From: Lateolabrax maculatus
Taxonomy: Eukaryota; Chordata; Actinopteri; Acropomatiformes; Lateolabracidae
DNA: 64,000 nucleotides
Assembly (NCBI GenBank): GCA_031216445.1
Contig: CM062219.1
Location: forward strand, 8,322,501 to 8,386,500
Direction: 5' to 3'
Part shown: piece after piece, positions 1-12,825 of the stretch
Position numbering within the stretch: the stretch's first letter is position 1
How the letters are laid out: each line of letters starts with the position of its first letter
The notes under the pieces: model-generated
What the model was told of the DNA's origin: nothing
Databases searched by the model: none
What the model saw: only the letters and a program-made list of their open reading frames with translations
Position numbers and translations under genes: made by a program

Positions 1-189
1 GATGCTTTTTTATGCGACTATACTCTGTAAACATGTGGCAGAGACTCGGTGAATTTGGCTTAAGATGATATTAACTCAGTCAAACCTTTGCTAAAGAGCT
101 TTAAGTTTTGACGTGTAGAGCACGTGTCTTCAGATCACCAGGAGGTTTACAGTCACAGGTGAACAGGAAATTGCAACCGTGTGCTGTGG

Positions 190-709
190 CAGTGGTTCCC
201 AACCTTTTTTTCACCCCCGTCAAATGACCTCAAGTAGTTCTTCATCAACACCACCAGTCATGTTATAAACTGTTGGTTTACCCATCACTACCGATCTATT
301 TCAACTGACTCTGAGTATCCATTACTTTTAGCTATTAACTATTTTAACCATTTAACAAAAGTAATGGATTACTTTGAGCTATTACAGTAATGATCTATTT
401 CAACTGTTAATTGATTACTTTCAGCGATATTTTAACAATGTATCCATTACTTTTAGCAAAACTATTTTTCACTACTACTACATTAGTTTGTGTGAACGGT
501 TTATATTCCATTTATTGTTCGCTATTTGCTGTATTTCATTTATATCCATTACTTTAAGCCAACTGTTTGCTCACCTGCTAACCACTTCTCACGCACTTTC
601 AACCACAAACTGTGGTATTAGTTGAGTTACTCTTCAATCTTTCCAAGTACCTACTGGGAACCACAGAGGCACCCCCCTGGGTACAAGGGCCCCTGGCTGG
701 GGATCACTG
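190..709. mobile_element. hAT-like non-autonomous element (MITE)
   Basis: The left end reads CAGTGGTTCCCAACC, the classic terminal inverted repeat of Charlie-type hAT elements. The right end (about 695-709) reads GGCTGGGGATCACTG, its imperfect inverse complement. The flanking octamers TGCTGTGG (182-189) and TGCTAGAG (710-717) match at 5 of 8 positions, as expected for an aged 8-bp target duplication. The interior contains diverged internal duplications: GATCTATTTCAACTG near 293 and 392, and TATCCATTACTTT near 316, 441 and 543. There is no transposase ORF, so it is a decayed non-autonomous copy. Confidence 0.55.
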
Positions 710-1479
710 TGCTAGAGCGCCTGCAACATGCAGCGCATGCAACATTTACAGAAACTGATATGCTCAGGAGTCACAATGTAAGTAGTTTTGTTTCTCTTTT
801 TTTTTGAGTGAATCATTTTTAACATCCCTGCGGTTCTGTCACAAACACTCACACCACTTACTGCAGACAATTTGGCTGTGACAGAGCAGGCAGTTAAGAC
901 ACAAACAGGAAGTGAGCCATATCTCTGCAATGCTTTCCCCACTCATGATCAAAGTTCCTCCGCTGGCAGACGCCTCCACATTGTACCTGTGTGCGGTCTA
1001 CTCTGCTTGATAAGCTGGCCTGCTTGCTCAAGTATGTTCTTGCTTTTCATGTACACTAGAAAATACTTTTTTTTGCCAGGACAGTTTTACAGCAATTTAT
1101 GTACAGGATGGGGTCTCAGTTTGCCTGTCAAACAAACCAGCATTTAGGCAGTTTAGTGTATTACTCTCGATGGAAGTACCACCTGATGCAGGAAAACGCT
1201 ATGGCCATTACATGTTATGATAAAGTTTAGCTGCACATGTGCTTGCGAGGCCATAGTGTCTGTACGGTTAAATAGCTGGAGACTTATATGAAGCCATATG
1301 CTCATAAATAATAAATAAGAGACATTTTCCCTGAGAACCAGATGCAGATATTCACTGTTGAAATATTTTCTGTATTGGAGTTGTACAAAGGTCATGGCAA
1401 AATGGGAAATAGCTGCAAATTGTTTTGGAAGCATCCGTTGAGAGGATTAAGTAATTTTTCAGAACAGAAATGTACATAT

Positions 1480-1503
1480 GCACACACAAGAGCACACACA
1501 CAC

Positions 1504-1542
<39 letters not shown>
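1480..1542. repeat. (CA)n microsatellite
   Basis: Nearly pure CA dinucleotide tract with a few interruptions (AAGAG, CG) at its left side. The ORFs across it are simple-repeat artefacts. Confidence 0.9.
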
Positions 1543-1544
<2 letters not shown>

Positions 1545-2578
1545 CCAGCTATTATCATGCCCTACATGCTAATCTCACCCCCTGGGTGAATACATAAATC
1601 ACAATGTGAGGCCAGGCCAAGCAGGCAGTAAGTCATGTGGCTGGTGATCACACTGTTATCTCCTCTGTCCTGCTGATCCTCCGCTTCAGGATATGAAAGG
1701 TAATCTTATTCCTGCGGCGGGCAGAAAATCAATAGGTGGACAGAGCAGAGGCACCAGGTCACTTAAGTCATTCAGTGTCGCCCGCTGTGTGTCACAATAT
1801 TTTATCGTTGCATTGTATTTTTCCTCAGCAGCTTGAAAATTGGCGGAAAGACCAATCTGTGAGGCTTTGAGTCAAAACCCCTTTTCTGTCACGTGCTGTT
1901 AAACATACATTAATATCAAGAGGGAGACTGGTCACACTATTGACATGGAAATTCTCAGCAATTTATACAGAAAGGATTAGACGGGCGATATTTTTACAGT
2001 AGGAATGTTTTGGTTTGGTTTAGTGCACCAGAGATTAATTTAGGATAATTTCGGTGTGTGACAGCTCGGGTTTTTATTTTTGTAGTTTTTGGGCATTATT
2101 TCTGATTGTAGTAGAAATTACGACATCACAAAAAAGAAGTCAGACACATCAAGAAACAAAACTTGTTTGGAAGAGCAAACAAAGGCAAACGGTAAAATTA
2201 AAACTGCCAGTTGTAAACATCCATCTCAGTTTACAGACGACTTCCTGGTTCAATTTCAGCGTACTGTATGTGTGCTTTCCTGTGCAATTACACACACAAC
2301 ATTTCACATATGTTCACTTCCAGTTTTACCTCCAAAACAAGTGGTTTAAATAAAAACTGGCTTAATTGTTGTTGTTTGCCATGTTTCTTGCCTGGTCGGA
2401 CTAAATTGTTGCGATGAACATGAAGATGAATACAATGTTGTCATAACCGATGGAAATTATGGCCCAAAACGATCAAAAGACCAAAGTTGTAATAAACTGT
2501 AATTATTCTTTAATCTCAACAGCCACATGTCTATGTTACCTGGGCAAATCCTCATCTGTGACTCCTTTCAACTTCCAG

Positions 2579-3104
2579 GTCGAGTTGGGAGCTCCCCGAC
2601 CTGCGCGATGGCAAGATCAAGGCCATCAGCGACTCAGACGGGGTCAACTACCCATGGTACGGCAACACCACGGAGACCTGCACCGTCGTGGGCCCCACCA
2701 AGAAGGACAGCAAGTTCACTGTTAGTATGAATGACAATTTCTACCCCAGCGTGACCTGGGGGGTGCCCGTCAGCGACAGCAACGTGCCTCAGCTTAGCAG
2801 CATCCACCGCGACCAGAGCTTTACGACCTGGCTGGTGGCCATCAACCAGGCCACCTCGGAGACCCTCGTCCTGCAGACAATCCGCTGGAGGATGCGGCTT
2901 CACATCCGAGTGGACCCGGAGAAGCCGCTGGGTCACAGGGCTGTTCTGAACGAGCCCGTGGCCCAGGAGCAGCCGCAGATCCTGGGCAAGAATGAGCCCA
3001 TCGCCCCTAACGCCATGGTCAAGCCCAACGCCAATGACGCCCAGGTGCTGATGTGGCGGCCAAAGAATGGTGACCCTGTGGTGGTCATCCCACCCAAATA
3101 CTGA
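2579..3104 (+). CDS. fam78a: FAM78 family protein, terminal coding exon (probable FAM78A)
   Basis: This is the 3' coding exon of a FAM78 gene, a small conserved vertebrate family of unknown function. After the acceptor AG at 2577-2578 one base completes a split codon, then the frame reads SSWELPDLRDGKIKAISDSD and continues for 174 codons to TGA at 3102-3104. Hallmarks visible are VNYPWYGNTTETC, the block NDNFYPSVTW, DQSFTTWLVA, the LQTIRWRMR segment, and the C-terminal KPNANDAQVLMWRP followed by VVVIPPKY. No signal peptide or membrane segment is seen in this part. The 5' exon is outside the window, so the entry is partial. Third-codon positions are strongly G/C-rich (CTGCGCGATGGC, for example), unlike the AT-rich surroundings. 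The A rather than B paralogue is inferred from convergent linkage to nup214, as in human; the sequence alone supports only the family. Confidence 0.9.
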
Positions 3105-5304
3105 CCTGTTTCACTGACCAGACTGGCCTTGGATACCTTAACAGTATCGTCTCTTATTTGTTCTCTTTCTTTTGTTCCTGCTCGTCACCAGCTCTCACTG
3201 CTTTAACCCTTTCCCACTCGGTTGCCTCTATATCCTTCTCTCTTATGTTTTAAGAAGACTGACAGAGAGAAAAAAAAAAAACAGGCAGAGACAAATGAAA
3301 CCAGCTCTAAGAAAAAAAGACCAGCTGTTGCTTTGAGGTGGGGGCTTGGACACACTTTTAAAACTGGAGCGAACAAACTGCAACCATTCTACCTTCAAAC
3401 TGGGTCGGGTCGCACTGTGCTAAATAGAATCATTGCAAAAATGAAAAACTGGAGAATCTCTTTGTTTTTTATTTTAATTTTATATTTTGGCTGTTTGGGC
3501 CAAGTCATATGGGGTTTGTGAGTGAGGGTGGATTTAAGCATTTACATGACCATGTCTGTGCACATGCTACATACCTGGAAATGCACAAACCTTGTGTATG
3601 AATACCAGTTGTGTTTTTATTTATGGGCTGGAAAGAGTGCATGTACTTTTCTTTGTTTTTATTGTCGTGTGCTTCACTGGACGAATTGCATTGGGTGACA
3701 TACAAGATTTTAGTACTTTTTTAAAAACATGCAAGACATTCAATCCATGCTGCCTTAAGTTTACATCGCTTTCCACTGCAAACTTTTTAGCCTTAAACAA
3801 AGTGCAATGCAGTATTTTGCTCATTCGTCCCGTCTCTTCCAGAGCGCTGGTGCTGGCATGTGTGGGTTTAGGACAGGAACGATACCACAGAGGAAGACCC
3901 GGGTCTGGAGCCTAGGCTTTCACGTTCAGCTGCATTTACCTGACAAAATGTATTGTCGGTCGAGCTCAACCAGCGTTATGCGTAGACAAAGTTATACAAC
4001 CGATCTAACTAGTTGTGTTTCAAGTGCATTATGCAACAGGAGAGCTGCTCTGTACCGATGGACACGCAGAGAACATCAGCAAAGCCAACCCCTCGTCAAT
4101 AGCACTCCACACAATAACGTGCAATAACAACTTGAGCAAAAGGTACTCAAAAGCACTTCTCAGTTAAACTCATTTCATTCACTTTATTCTGTTTATAGGC
4201 AGTTGTAGCATTCAACATCAGAAAAAACAGTTTTCCTTTCTCTGTATCACTCCATCTCAGGGCCCCTTTTTCACTTCCTTCCCTTCTCTTTTTTCATCCG
4301 TCCTGTCAGGCCTACTCTTTCTTGCGACAGCGAGTAACTAAGTGTTATTGCTCACATTGAACAATCAATACTTTGATTAGTATATGAGTATAAGTAATAA
4401 GCAGTCGCACACAGGGGAAATAACTCTTAATAACCGGAGAATGAAAAACAGAAGGACATCTGCCTTGTCATCTTTTCTCCACTCGCTTGACAATTTTATA
4501 CACGTATTTATTATTGTTGCCTTTAAATCAACAACATCCCTTTTCTTTCGATAATATTAAAATCCAAACATGTCTCTCATGTTAACAGCGTTCCTCCCAC
4601 TCCTCCCTCCCTCCCCCTTGCCTTTCCCTCTTCTTTCTCTTGATTTTATCTGTTGTCGAGGCTGAAAAGCAGAGCAGGAGGCATGCAAGTTTGATCCTGA
4701 CTGCTCGGTTGGCATATAGATGACCCACTTCTCTGCTTTGCCAGTTGTAGCTCTCGCTGCAGAAATGTGGGGCTTGCCTCCCTTTATTTCACCGCCAGCA
4801 AATGTAAGACACACGCTCACGCATAAACAAACAGCTCTGGTCAGCTAAATACCAACGTTAAATCCGATGATGCCGATTTAACCGTCAGTCTTTGAGAAGG
4901 GCTTCAGCTGCATCCTGAAAACTCTTTTAAAAGCAGAGAGAAAGGCTCCATGTTTATCTCTGAGTCATGGGAAGCCAACATATGGATACAAAGTAGTTTA
5001 TGTACACATACTTGTTAAAAATCTGTATGAGCTCTGTAAGAGTTGGTTCTGTTAATGGCCCGTTTTTCACTTTCAGATGTTACAAACATTTTGCAAGTCC
5101 ACTGTGCCCACCGAGTCCCCGTGTTTTGGCTCCAACCAAAGAAATAATTTGCATGCAAGTCTGATCCGCTCATGTAACTTTGTTCAGGCCACATTTCTTT
5201 GTGTTTTTTTGGGGGATATTCTGTCCATTCCACCATTACAAAACAGAATTATTTTGAGATTTAACTCAGTAGCACTTTGATTTGGCTGATATATCTACCA
5301 AAGA

Positions 5305-5690
5305 CTGTAAAGGAATAGTATGACATTTTCTGAAATGTCCGCTTTCTTGCTGGGAACTGAATGAGATGATCAATACCAGTGTCATGTCTGTACACTAAAT
5401 ATGAAGCTTCATCCAACAGTCAGCTTAGCAAGACTGGAAGAAAAGGGGATATGCAAAATACGCCTACCAGCACTTCCAAAGCACACTAATTTACACATTT
5501 TATCTCAGTTGTTTAATCTGTGCAAAAAATGACAAGTTGTGGGTTTCCAGTCTGCATGCTACAGTAGGATAACCGTCTCCTGGCTATAGCTTCATATTTT
5601 ATACAGATATGAGAGTGATATCAATCTCCTCGTCCAACTCTCAGCAAGAAAGCAAGTATTCTAATTATCTATTTCCGTAACCATGAGCAA
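5305..5690. mobile_element. decayed percomorph interspersed repeat (non-autonomous DNA element)
   Basis: The block opens with AAAGGAATAGTATGACATTT and continues with a CTTTCTTGCTGGGA segment, CATGTCTGTACACTAAATAT, CCTACCAGCAC and GTTTAATCTGTGCAAAAA. It closes with CCAACTCTCAGCAAGAAAGC. The two ends are imperfect inverted repeats (CTTTCTTGCTG against CAGCAAGAAAG). I recognise this order of words from an abundant repeat in spiny-rayed fish genomes; the family name is not assigned. Indels show that it is old. Confidence 0.6.
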
Positions 5691-6420
5691 AATGGTTTAC
5701 AGAAGAATTTGCTTGCTAAAAAACTTCATGTAGATTAATGTAGAAAAAAATCAAATAATGTGGCTGAACCAGAGCTCGAGTATCACTTTGTGACGTCCAT
5801 TTGATGCCACCAGCCGAACTGCTTTGTTGACATTCTAACTACATCAGACGCTCCCGCTGGCCTCTGCTGCGGGCTGGGTCGCCGGGCGTTGTGGTGAAGC
5901 GAGGAGAAGAGAAGTTAAAAGACCACTGGGGGACTGCTGTCATAATTGGATCTGCAGTGGCACACTTACATGCCCCAGATGGACTGAACTGTGCCGAGGT
6001 GGTGCCACGGAGTGCGAGGGCTAGCCGGAGTCACGGGTGAGGTTTAAGTGAGGTCAGAAAGCAAAGGTCGGGGTCAAAGTCCCAGAAATGTGCTGTTGAG
6101 CGGCGGGGGGGGGGGCGGCGCGAATGAACGTGAAGGCGACAACAAATTGAATCATATTTAGACGTTAAAGCCAGCTCAAAATAACCTTGACATTTGCAAA
6201 GCACAACTTGGATGTCAACCACAAGTTATTTCAATTTGCGGTTTGTCATGAAGGCGGCAGAGAAAAGAGCAGCTCATGTTATGAACTTAGTAGTCCTTCA
6301 CCTAACGCAGTACGGGGCCATTTTTTCATAATGTCTTGCGATGACCTATGGACACTGTGGATAGTGCTCAAGCTGGACTACACTCAACGTAATTAAACCT
6401 TGACCTGCAGAGTGGCCCGC

Positions 6421-6462
6421 GTGTGTGTGTGTGCGTGTACTCATGTGAGCGTGTGTGTGTGT
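6421..6462. repeat. (GT)n microsatellite, interrupted
   Basis: GT-rich tract broken by GCGTGTACTCATGTGAGC. Confidence 0.8.
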
Positions 6463-6601
6463 TAAATCCCGTTGGAGGGATTTAGGCAGGATGAGGAGTT
6501 TCGCTGATGTGCTTCTGCTGTTGTCTGCCGCTCTTTGTATCTCGCACACAAACAGTGCAGGGAAGGTAACGTCCTTGTCATAAAACAGGGACAGAGCTTG
6601 C

Positions 6602-6603
<2 letters not shown>

Positions 6604-6661
<58 letters not shown>

Positions 6662-6665
6662 ACAC
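6604..6665. repeat. (CA)n microsatellite
   Basis: About 60 bp of almost pure CA with one CAAACA interruption near the right end. Confidence 0.95.
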
Positions 6666-7890
6666 CCTGAGGGGAAAGGAGCAGGCCTGGCGTGGTATCT
6701 GATTGTCACAGCAGTGTCACATTGGCAGTGTGAACTCATTTATCGGCCCAGCACGTGGACCGTCTGAACTCATGCACATGCTACAAAGCCATATGCACAA
6801 ACACACCTGTTTACTAATAAGCAGGAAGTGATATATGTATATTTTGTGTTGTTAAACTGGAGTAGTAATATAATAGAGAAATGGAAGTATTGACGTCATT
6901 GAGTGGGTGCCTGTCAACTATCAACAGCATTTCATGTTACATTGTAGGAAAAGGGCACTAATTGTCTTCTGTGTGTGTGTCTGAATCTGTTAAAAATGTT
7001 TTAATGATGTGTATTTTATGTTCACACAAGAGAAGAACTTGATAGATGCTTTACGTGCTTCCTTAACTAAGCCACAGAAAAACAAAAATCGCACATTGTT
7101 CATTTGCTGTATGGAGGCAAAGAGTGCCAAAATTGGACAAAGCCAAAAACTATGCAGTAGGACATTGTTAGTGACACGTGAACTCAAAAACCTCTTGGCA
7201 CTTAATAACATGCCTGTTTTCAGTTGTTTTTGATCGTTAAATGCATTTGGAATATTTATTTTACCAGATAAACACCACAAATGCAAAATGTAGCCATGTG
7301 GAAGATTCTTTGTTGTGGTGTTTTCTCCTTGTAGGGCTGTGCCAAGTGAACGGAAGCCTCCTCTCCTAAACCCACATGATTACAGCTCTTCCGAGGGCTG
7401 CTACCTTACCTTTGCCTCTTTATGTCGTTATTTAACCCCCGTGAGACATCAGTGAATCCTCGTCCCTTTATTCAAACCAAAAAACATCCCAGTTTCACAC
7501 TCAGGACCACCTGCCTTCACTTCCTGGCTTTTACTTTTGGTTTTATCCCATGAAAAAGAAAAGTTGGAGTCAGTTCATCTTGCTCTTCTCCATATTTCAA
7601 AAGAAATACATTAACATGGTTTAAAAACAACCCTAAATGTAGCACATGAGATAATATGAGCGACTACGTACGTTTCTCATTTTGTTTGGTGTTTGGTTTG
7701 TTCATTGGAAATACAGCACTGAAATAGTAAAAGCTGTTTGTGTTCTTTTGTTCAGCTTTGACTTTTACACCGATACTTGAAAATGGGTCAGTTCTGGCAA
7801 ATATTTAAAACTGTGAAAATGCACAACACTGGGAAAACAAACCCTGAAAAAAACCCCAACATATAAAAAAAAAGGTCTTTTTCATGAATG

Positions 7891-7896
7891 AATAAA
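7891..7896 (+). terminator. candidate polyadenylation signal for fam78a
   Basis: AATAAA followed about 15 nt later by TTGTCTGTTGTCTTTTTC, a good U/GU-rich downstream element. It is in the right orientation, but there is no transcript evidence. Confidence 0.35.
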
Positions 7897-10800
7897 ATGT
7901 ACAAATATTGTCTGTTGTCTTTTTCTTTTCAGCTTAAATGTGGAGATGTAGTTTTCCCACATTGTTGTTACAAAAACAAAAACATGTCTCCAAAAATTAA
8001 GCAACACTCATGTTTGGCAGAAAGTTCATATTGTCATTTTAAATTCCCAGATGTACAGTCATATGTTTAAAATTGTTATTTCTTAAGGCCTTGTATAACA
8101 ACTATTATAGCAAATATATTTATCTTTAGAAATGTAAGGTTTTTTATTAATAGCCACTTTGTTCGAGTTTAATATTCAAAAACTGAAACGAGCAACGACT
8201 TTGCTGCCTTGCACTGCCTTCGTTAATGACTAATTATATTGCATGAATTTACTAGTTTTATTCATACATGTGTCACTTTAGGGTGGTTTGCTTTCCAAAC
8301 ATGTTGGGCCTTGTGTTCATTCAAGCTGCACAAATCAAAGAACCAGATACCGTCAGAGCCAGGACAAAGTTACGCCGTCTTAAGCGCTGAACTGAAAAAG
8401 CCTGCGCGCATACGAACAAACCCTGAGGCTGCACATACATGGCTGAGCACATGATGTGCTGTGTGCCTCTGTCAGCCAAGAGATTTCTTTAGCTTTGGAA
8501 AGGATGTTACTGCTCTACATACTTCATGTCTCTTTTTGTTGACGACAGTGATTAAAAACAACTAAAGAAGATGCGGCAAAGAAAGGACAGACAGTGGAGT
8601 AAAAGAGTGGGATACAATCCAGAGAGGATTGAAAAAAGAGGAATATAATAAATAATAATACAACACAAACAAATGATACAAATAATACAGAAGAGATCCT
8701 TTAGACTCCATTGGTCAGGGACTATGTTGATTTGACATACATACAGTCAGGTGACAAAGAAACTAAAAGGAAATGGGAGAAGAAATTTAATAAATCAGAG
8801 GTTTTCCACTAATGCACTAGCTATATTTTTACGGTCAATAAATTAATTTTTATAAAAGGCTTTTGTAATTTCCTGCAACAGCTGTGCACTGCAGTTTTTA
8901 GCAAAACGTTACTCAAACACAAAGAGTACATTTGTTGGGGACTATTTTCAGCTGCAGATTAATACACATTTGGTGTGCTAGTGAGTTTTTAGAGTATGTG
9001 AGACTGACTTAAAGTAAACTACAGTGTTACTACAATAAATTGTTCATTGTAATGAAGCATCATCCAGGGCTAAAGTGTGGCTCATTGATGTGTTTTTAAT
9101 TTGGTTTTGGAGAACAATGGAGGCCTATAATCTATATTAGGCTTTGACAAAACAGGCATTACTTGTTATTTGGATCAATTCATTGTTGGTTTTGGTCTTT
9201 TCAGGGGGTTAGATGACAATAAGAAAAAAAATCATATTTCTATTCATAGTCTGTCTTATCTTCAAAGGGGATATAAAGGATATCAAACAGGATAATTGAC
9301 TTAAATTCTGAGCATCAGAGTACATTATACAAGATGAGGCACTAAGGAGCAATGACTAACTCTCAGTGGCCTCAAAACTCTTTGTATCCCACCAGCTCAC
9401 AGTCACTTACTCAAATGAATCAAAATTTATGAGTCTGAATTAAGTAATTGAAATGCAAGAGAGTACACAGGTATGCTGAACAGCAATAATAGCAGAGGAC
9501 TTTTTTCCACCTCTCCTGCACTGCACCTCCATTATAACTCTTGAAGGAGTTCTCAAAGGATGGCAAAGTGCTCTACTGGGTTCCTTCATTTTCAGCTCAT
9601 CTCTTGGTATATAATATTACCACATTAAGCACGCAGGTAAGGGCTTAAAATTAATCTCTAGCCTACAGCACAAGCAGGGAGCTGATATTTTCCCCTTCGG
9701 TACAGGCTCAGAGGATCACTGCAGATATGAGGAGGACATTGACTTACAAATTTTAAGACAAGTTTGGGATTTAGCCACTGGTGGCTTTAATGAGAACTGT
9801 GGAAACTGGATAACAGAAACTCTTTATTCCACCACAGAGGGGCTGATAAGGTAAAGTGACTGTATTTGGATTTAATGGCTGTTCAACTCAAAAGTGTTGA
9901 ACCTGTAATGTGTCCACATACCAAATAAAATGCTGCAGCAGCTTCTGTACGTCTGGTTTGGACTCGGTTCAAGACCTGCAGCCCCTTTACTGTCTCTGCT
10001 ATGCTGGTCACATTCCTGAGCTGCACATTCACAGCTATATTTACTTGGCTGAGAGTCTGCGAGCATGTTTCAGTGTCCCCCTGCATACATCCACCTGTCC
10101 CTATTTGTAAAACCAAATAATCGCTGCGCCGCTGTATCTTTGGCACCAGACGTTACTATTAATACTCACATGGTGCCAACGTTCGAGTTGCAATAGCTCT
10201 CGATCATTCTTTGTGATCTCTGGGACAATACTGGGGCTTATTAGCCACTCATCCACAGAAAATCTACTGGCTCTGCTATTTTGGTTTGAAAAGACTTCTA
10301 TCTTTACCAGGATTGACCTCTGTGTAACTCTGGAGCAGGGCTTAGTTTACACTTTATATCACGATTTCATCCCCTCGGTTTTCAAGGTTATAGTGCTAAA
10401 AACACAATTATAAAAGTATAGTGCTTTTGAGTCACCTTCACATTTCCTAGATTAGAAGATATTCAGAATATATTTAATTAGGTGTATGCCTGTTTCCCTT
10501 GATTCTGGAAATTAAGGGGATTTAGCAACCTGTGAAGAGTTTACATTCTACAATTTAAAAATGTACACATGGCAGTCATTGTATAGGCAGATTCCAGTAT
10601 GTGAAGACTGTATATTTATACCCTTCAGTAAACCCTGGGCCAAGGCTGAAGATTTCAAGTTGTAGGTGAAACCACAGGGAGCCCTGAGCTACATGGGTCT
10701 TAAGAAACCTCAGGTCTATGTGTAATTCAAAGACATATTTGTGAAGATGTATTAATATTGACAATTCTTTTTAATCTATCAGTGGAAAGTGGGAAAGATA

Positions 10801-12390
10801 TGTCCGATGGAAAGTACGGCTTCTGATCTTTTTCTGAAGATTAAAACTTCTTATGCCGGGTCGACAAAGTGCAGGAATGAATACCGTCTGAAGGCACTGT
10901 GCTGTGTACTGTATATCTGTTATGGAAAGAGTGATGATCCCTGCGTGCTTTCAGGGATTTAATATCCTGTTTGGCCCGTTGGATTCTCAATCAAGACAAA
11001 CAAGACAAATGAATGGAGTCTCCCCCCATTCATTTGTCCTCACAATGAAAGATTCCTATTAAGTGACATATTTCCCCTTCAGTCACTCTATTTGAGACCC
11101 CTGCTGATAATATCACTCCCAGGGTTTCTGCAGGGTTCACAAAGTAAAATTTAATTACATTTGAATTAGTTAAATTAACTCAACCTCGACCCAGATAAGC
11201 CCACAATCAAACACAACACATTTTTTTAACTACACTAGCTATGACATCGAGATAAAATATTTATGCATTATGTAAGACTTGTTAAAACCTTCTTAGGCCT
11301 TTTTTTTTCTTTCAGGAAACTGAATTCAATGCTTTTCAAGACCTGCAGACAATATAATGTTACTTTTATTTAAATGTAATGCTGCAGGAAAGTAGATCAA
11401 TCATTGTTATGCTTAAGCCAGGCACTCGCAGTGCAACCCCTATAACTATATAAGAGATTGATTTACATCAGGACTACATCTGGACTGTCGGACTAAGCCA
11501 TGAATAAGGACAATAACTGCTTATTATACAGTATAATGTAATTTTCTATTTAAATTAACAATAGCCATTAAACACAGAACATCCCACAGGCAGGGACAGG
11601 GGCACTTATAGGTACATTTTAATTGCAATCAGTGTGATTACAGCATGTGATGTAGTTGGATCGCACACTCTGCCAAGGCTTTGTTATAAACCTGGACATG
11701 ACAGGCAGCTCCTGAGGGAAAGTATCTAGATCCTTTACACAATTATAAGCTGAAGTTAAACTGAGCACCTCATCTGACCTGTGCCTGCCTTTGTCCATAA
11801 TTAATTTCTGTGAATATTAATACCTTCACTCACATGAATAAAACATAAGATTTAGTCCGCCCTTTTTTTTCATAGCTACTTTAATTTCCCTCAGTTGTAC
11901 AACTTAAAAGGAGCTTACAAAAGGCCGGGACACTCCAGTGGGATGAGGGAAGATCTGAAATAGGTGAAAAAAGCAGACAGAGGACCATTTTTCAAATTAT
12001 TTCAAGTTAACCCCATTACAGACCCATTTTACTGAGGCCACATTGACAGTTTTTTACACCGCCAGTGTCAGCGTGCTACCGCGGCGTTGTCCCAGGTGCT
12101 GATGTGCTGCCAGGAGATGATCTATGTTGACGTGTCTCGTGCACCCCCCACCCCCCAGTTTTCTGAGTGTTGCGAATGGTCAAAAACATCAACATATTTC
12201 ATTATGATTAATAGCAGTATGGACAAAGTGTGAAACACTCTTCAACGCCAGTTCGCTTAAACAACATTCATGGGTGCAGTCTTTCACGTCTCGTCATTCC
12301 ACTCCGCTGTGCCATGTGGAGCAGCTCCATATATCAACATTAAGCCATGCGGTCCTTTAACAAAAATGCATTAAAGTTAAAATCATTTTT

Positions 12391-12825
12391 GGTACCACTT
12401 TCTAACAGCTTTTAAACAGGGCTTATAGGGTGTAACTAATGGCTTTATTAATGGTTAATAAATTATTTAATAATGCTTTATAGATCAGCTACAAGCCATT
12501 ACTGACAACTCCTAACAGCTGGTGCTTATCCTTTCTATTGTGTAAATGTAGGCTATACATCAATAATTCTATACTCACCTGTGTGTATAAATATTAATAA
12601 GTCCTTAATAAAAGTCTGCAGTTGTTATATTAATAAGTTGACTTGGACCTGGTCTAGAAGGTAGGTTAAAACTGTTAACACAGTCCAAACAGTTAAAGTA
12701 TTTTTTACAACCTGGAAATCCAAAAAGTGTCATTATTAATGTTAATATTTTATTAACAATTACTTAAGTATTAATTAGTTATGACTTATAACACCTCTTT
12801 ACGGTTACTTTGTTAGAAATTGGTC
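12391..12825. mobile_element. MITE-like element with long imperfect inverted ends
   Basis: The left end GGTACCACTTTCTAAC and right end GTTAGAAATTGGT are inverted complements with a few mismatches. Similarity continues inward (TTATAGGGTGTAACTAAT on the left against the complement of the ATTAGTTATGACTTATAA side on the right). The interior is AT-rich and non-coding. A related fragment (CTACCACTTTCTAAC) recurs at about 13128-13142. No clear target-site duplication was found, so the class is unassigned. Confidence 0.45.

Larger units (their letters stand above)
1..2578 (+). other. fam78a intron (5' part of gene outside window)
   Basis: This stretch lies upstream of the fam78a last coding exon and ends in a good 3' splice site (pyrimidine-rich CTTTCAACTTCCAG, AG at 2577-2578). 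I found no open frame resembling the N-terminal part of the FAM78 family, so the first coding exon is inferred to lie left of the window. The intron holds a hAT-like MITE (190-709), a CA microsatellite (about 1480-1542) and otherwise unremarkable AT-rich sequence. Confidence 0.6.
3105..7910 (+). other. probable fam78a 3' UTR (no further gene)
   Basis: No coding exon is recognisable here. The first convincing polyadenylation hexamer on this strand after the stop is AATAAA at 7891-7896, followed by a U/GU-rich stretch, so a 3' UTR of about 4.8 kb is possible. ATTAAA variants occur near 4556 and 6393 and could end it earlier. The stretch holds a decayed percomorph repeat (5305-5690), GT/CA microsatellites (6421-6462 and 6604-6665) and a G run near 6103. 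Confidence 0.35.

Noticed and set aside
1..2578. Search for the first coding exon of fam78a
   Set aside because: No frame with FAM78 N-terminal character and a donor site was found, so it is inferred to lie outside the window.
2450..2936. Overlapping ORFs on both strands around the fam78a exon
   Set aside because: Out-of-frame readings of the FAM78 exon, and one runs upstream across the splice acceptor.
9872..10146. Overlapping ORFs of 64-87 codons on both strands near 10 kb
   Set aside because: Short, unspliced, without a recognisable family, and within the range expected by chance.
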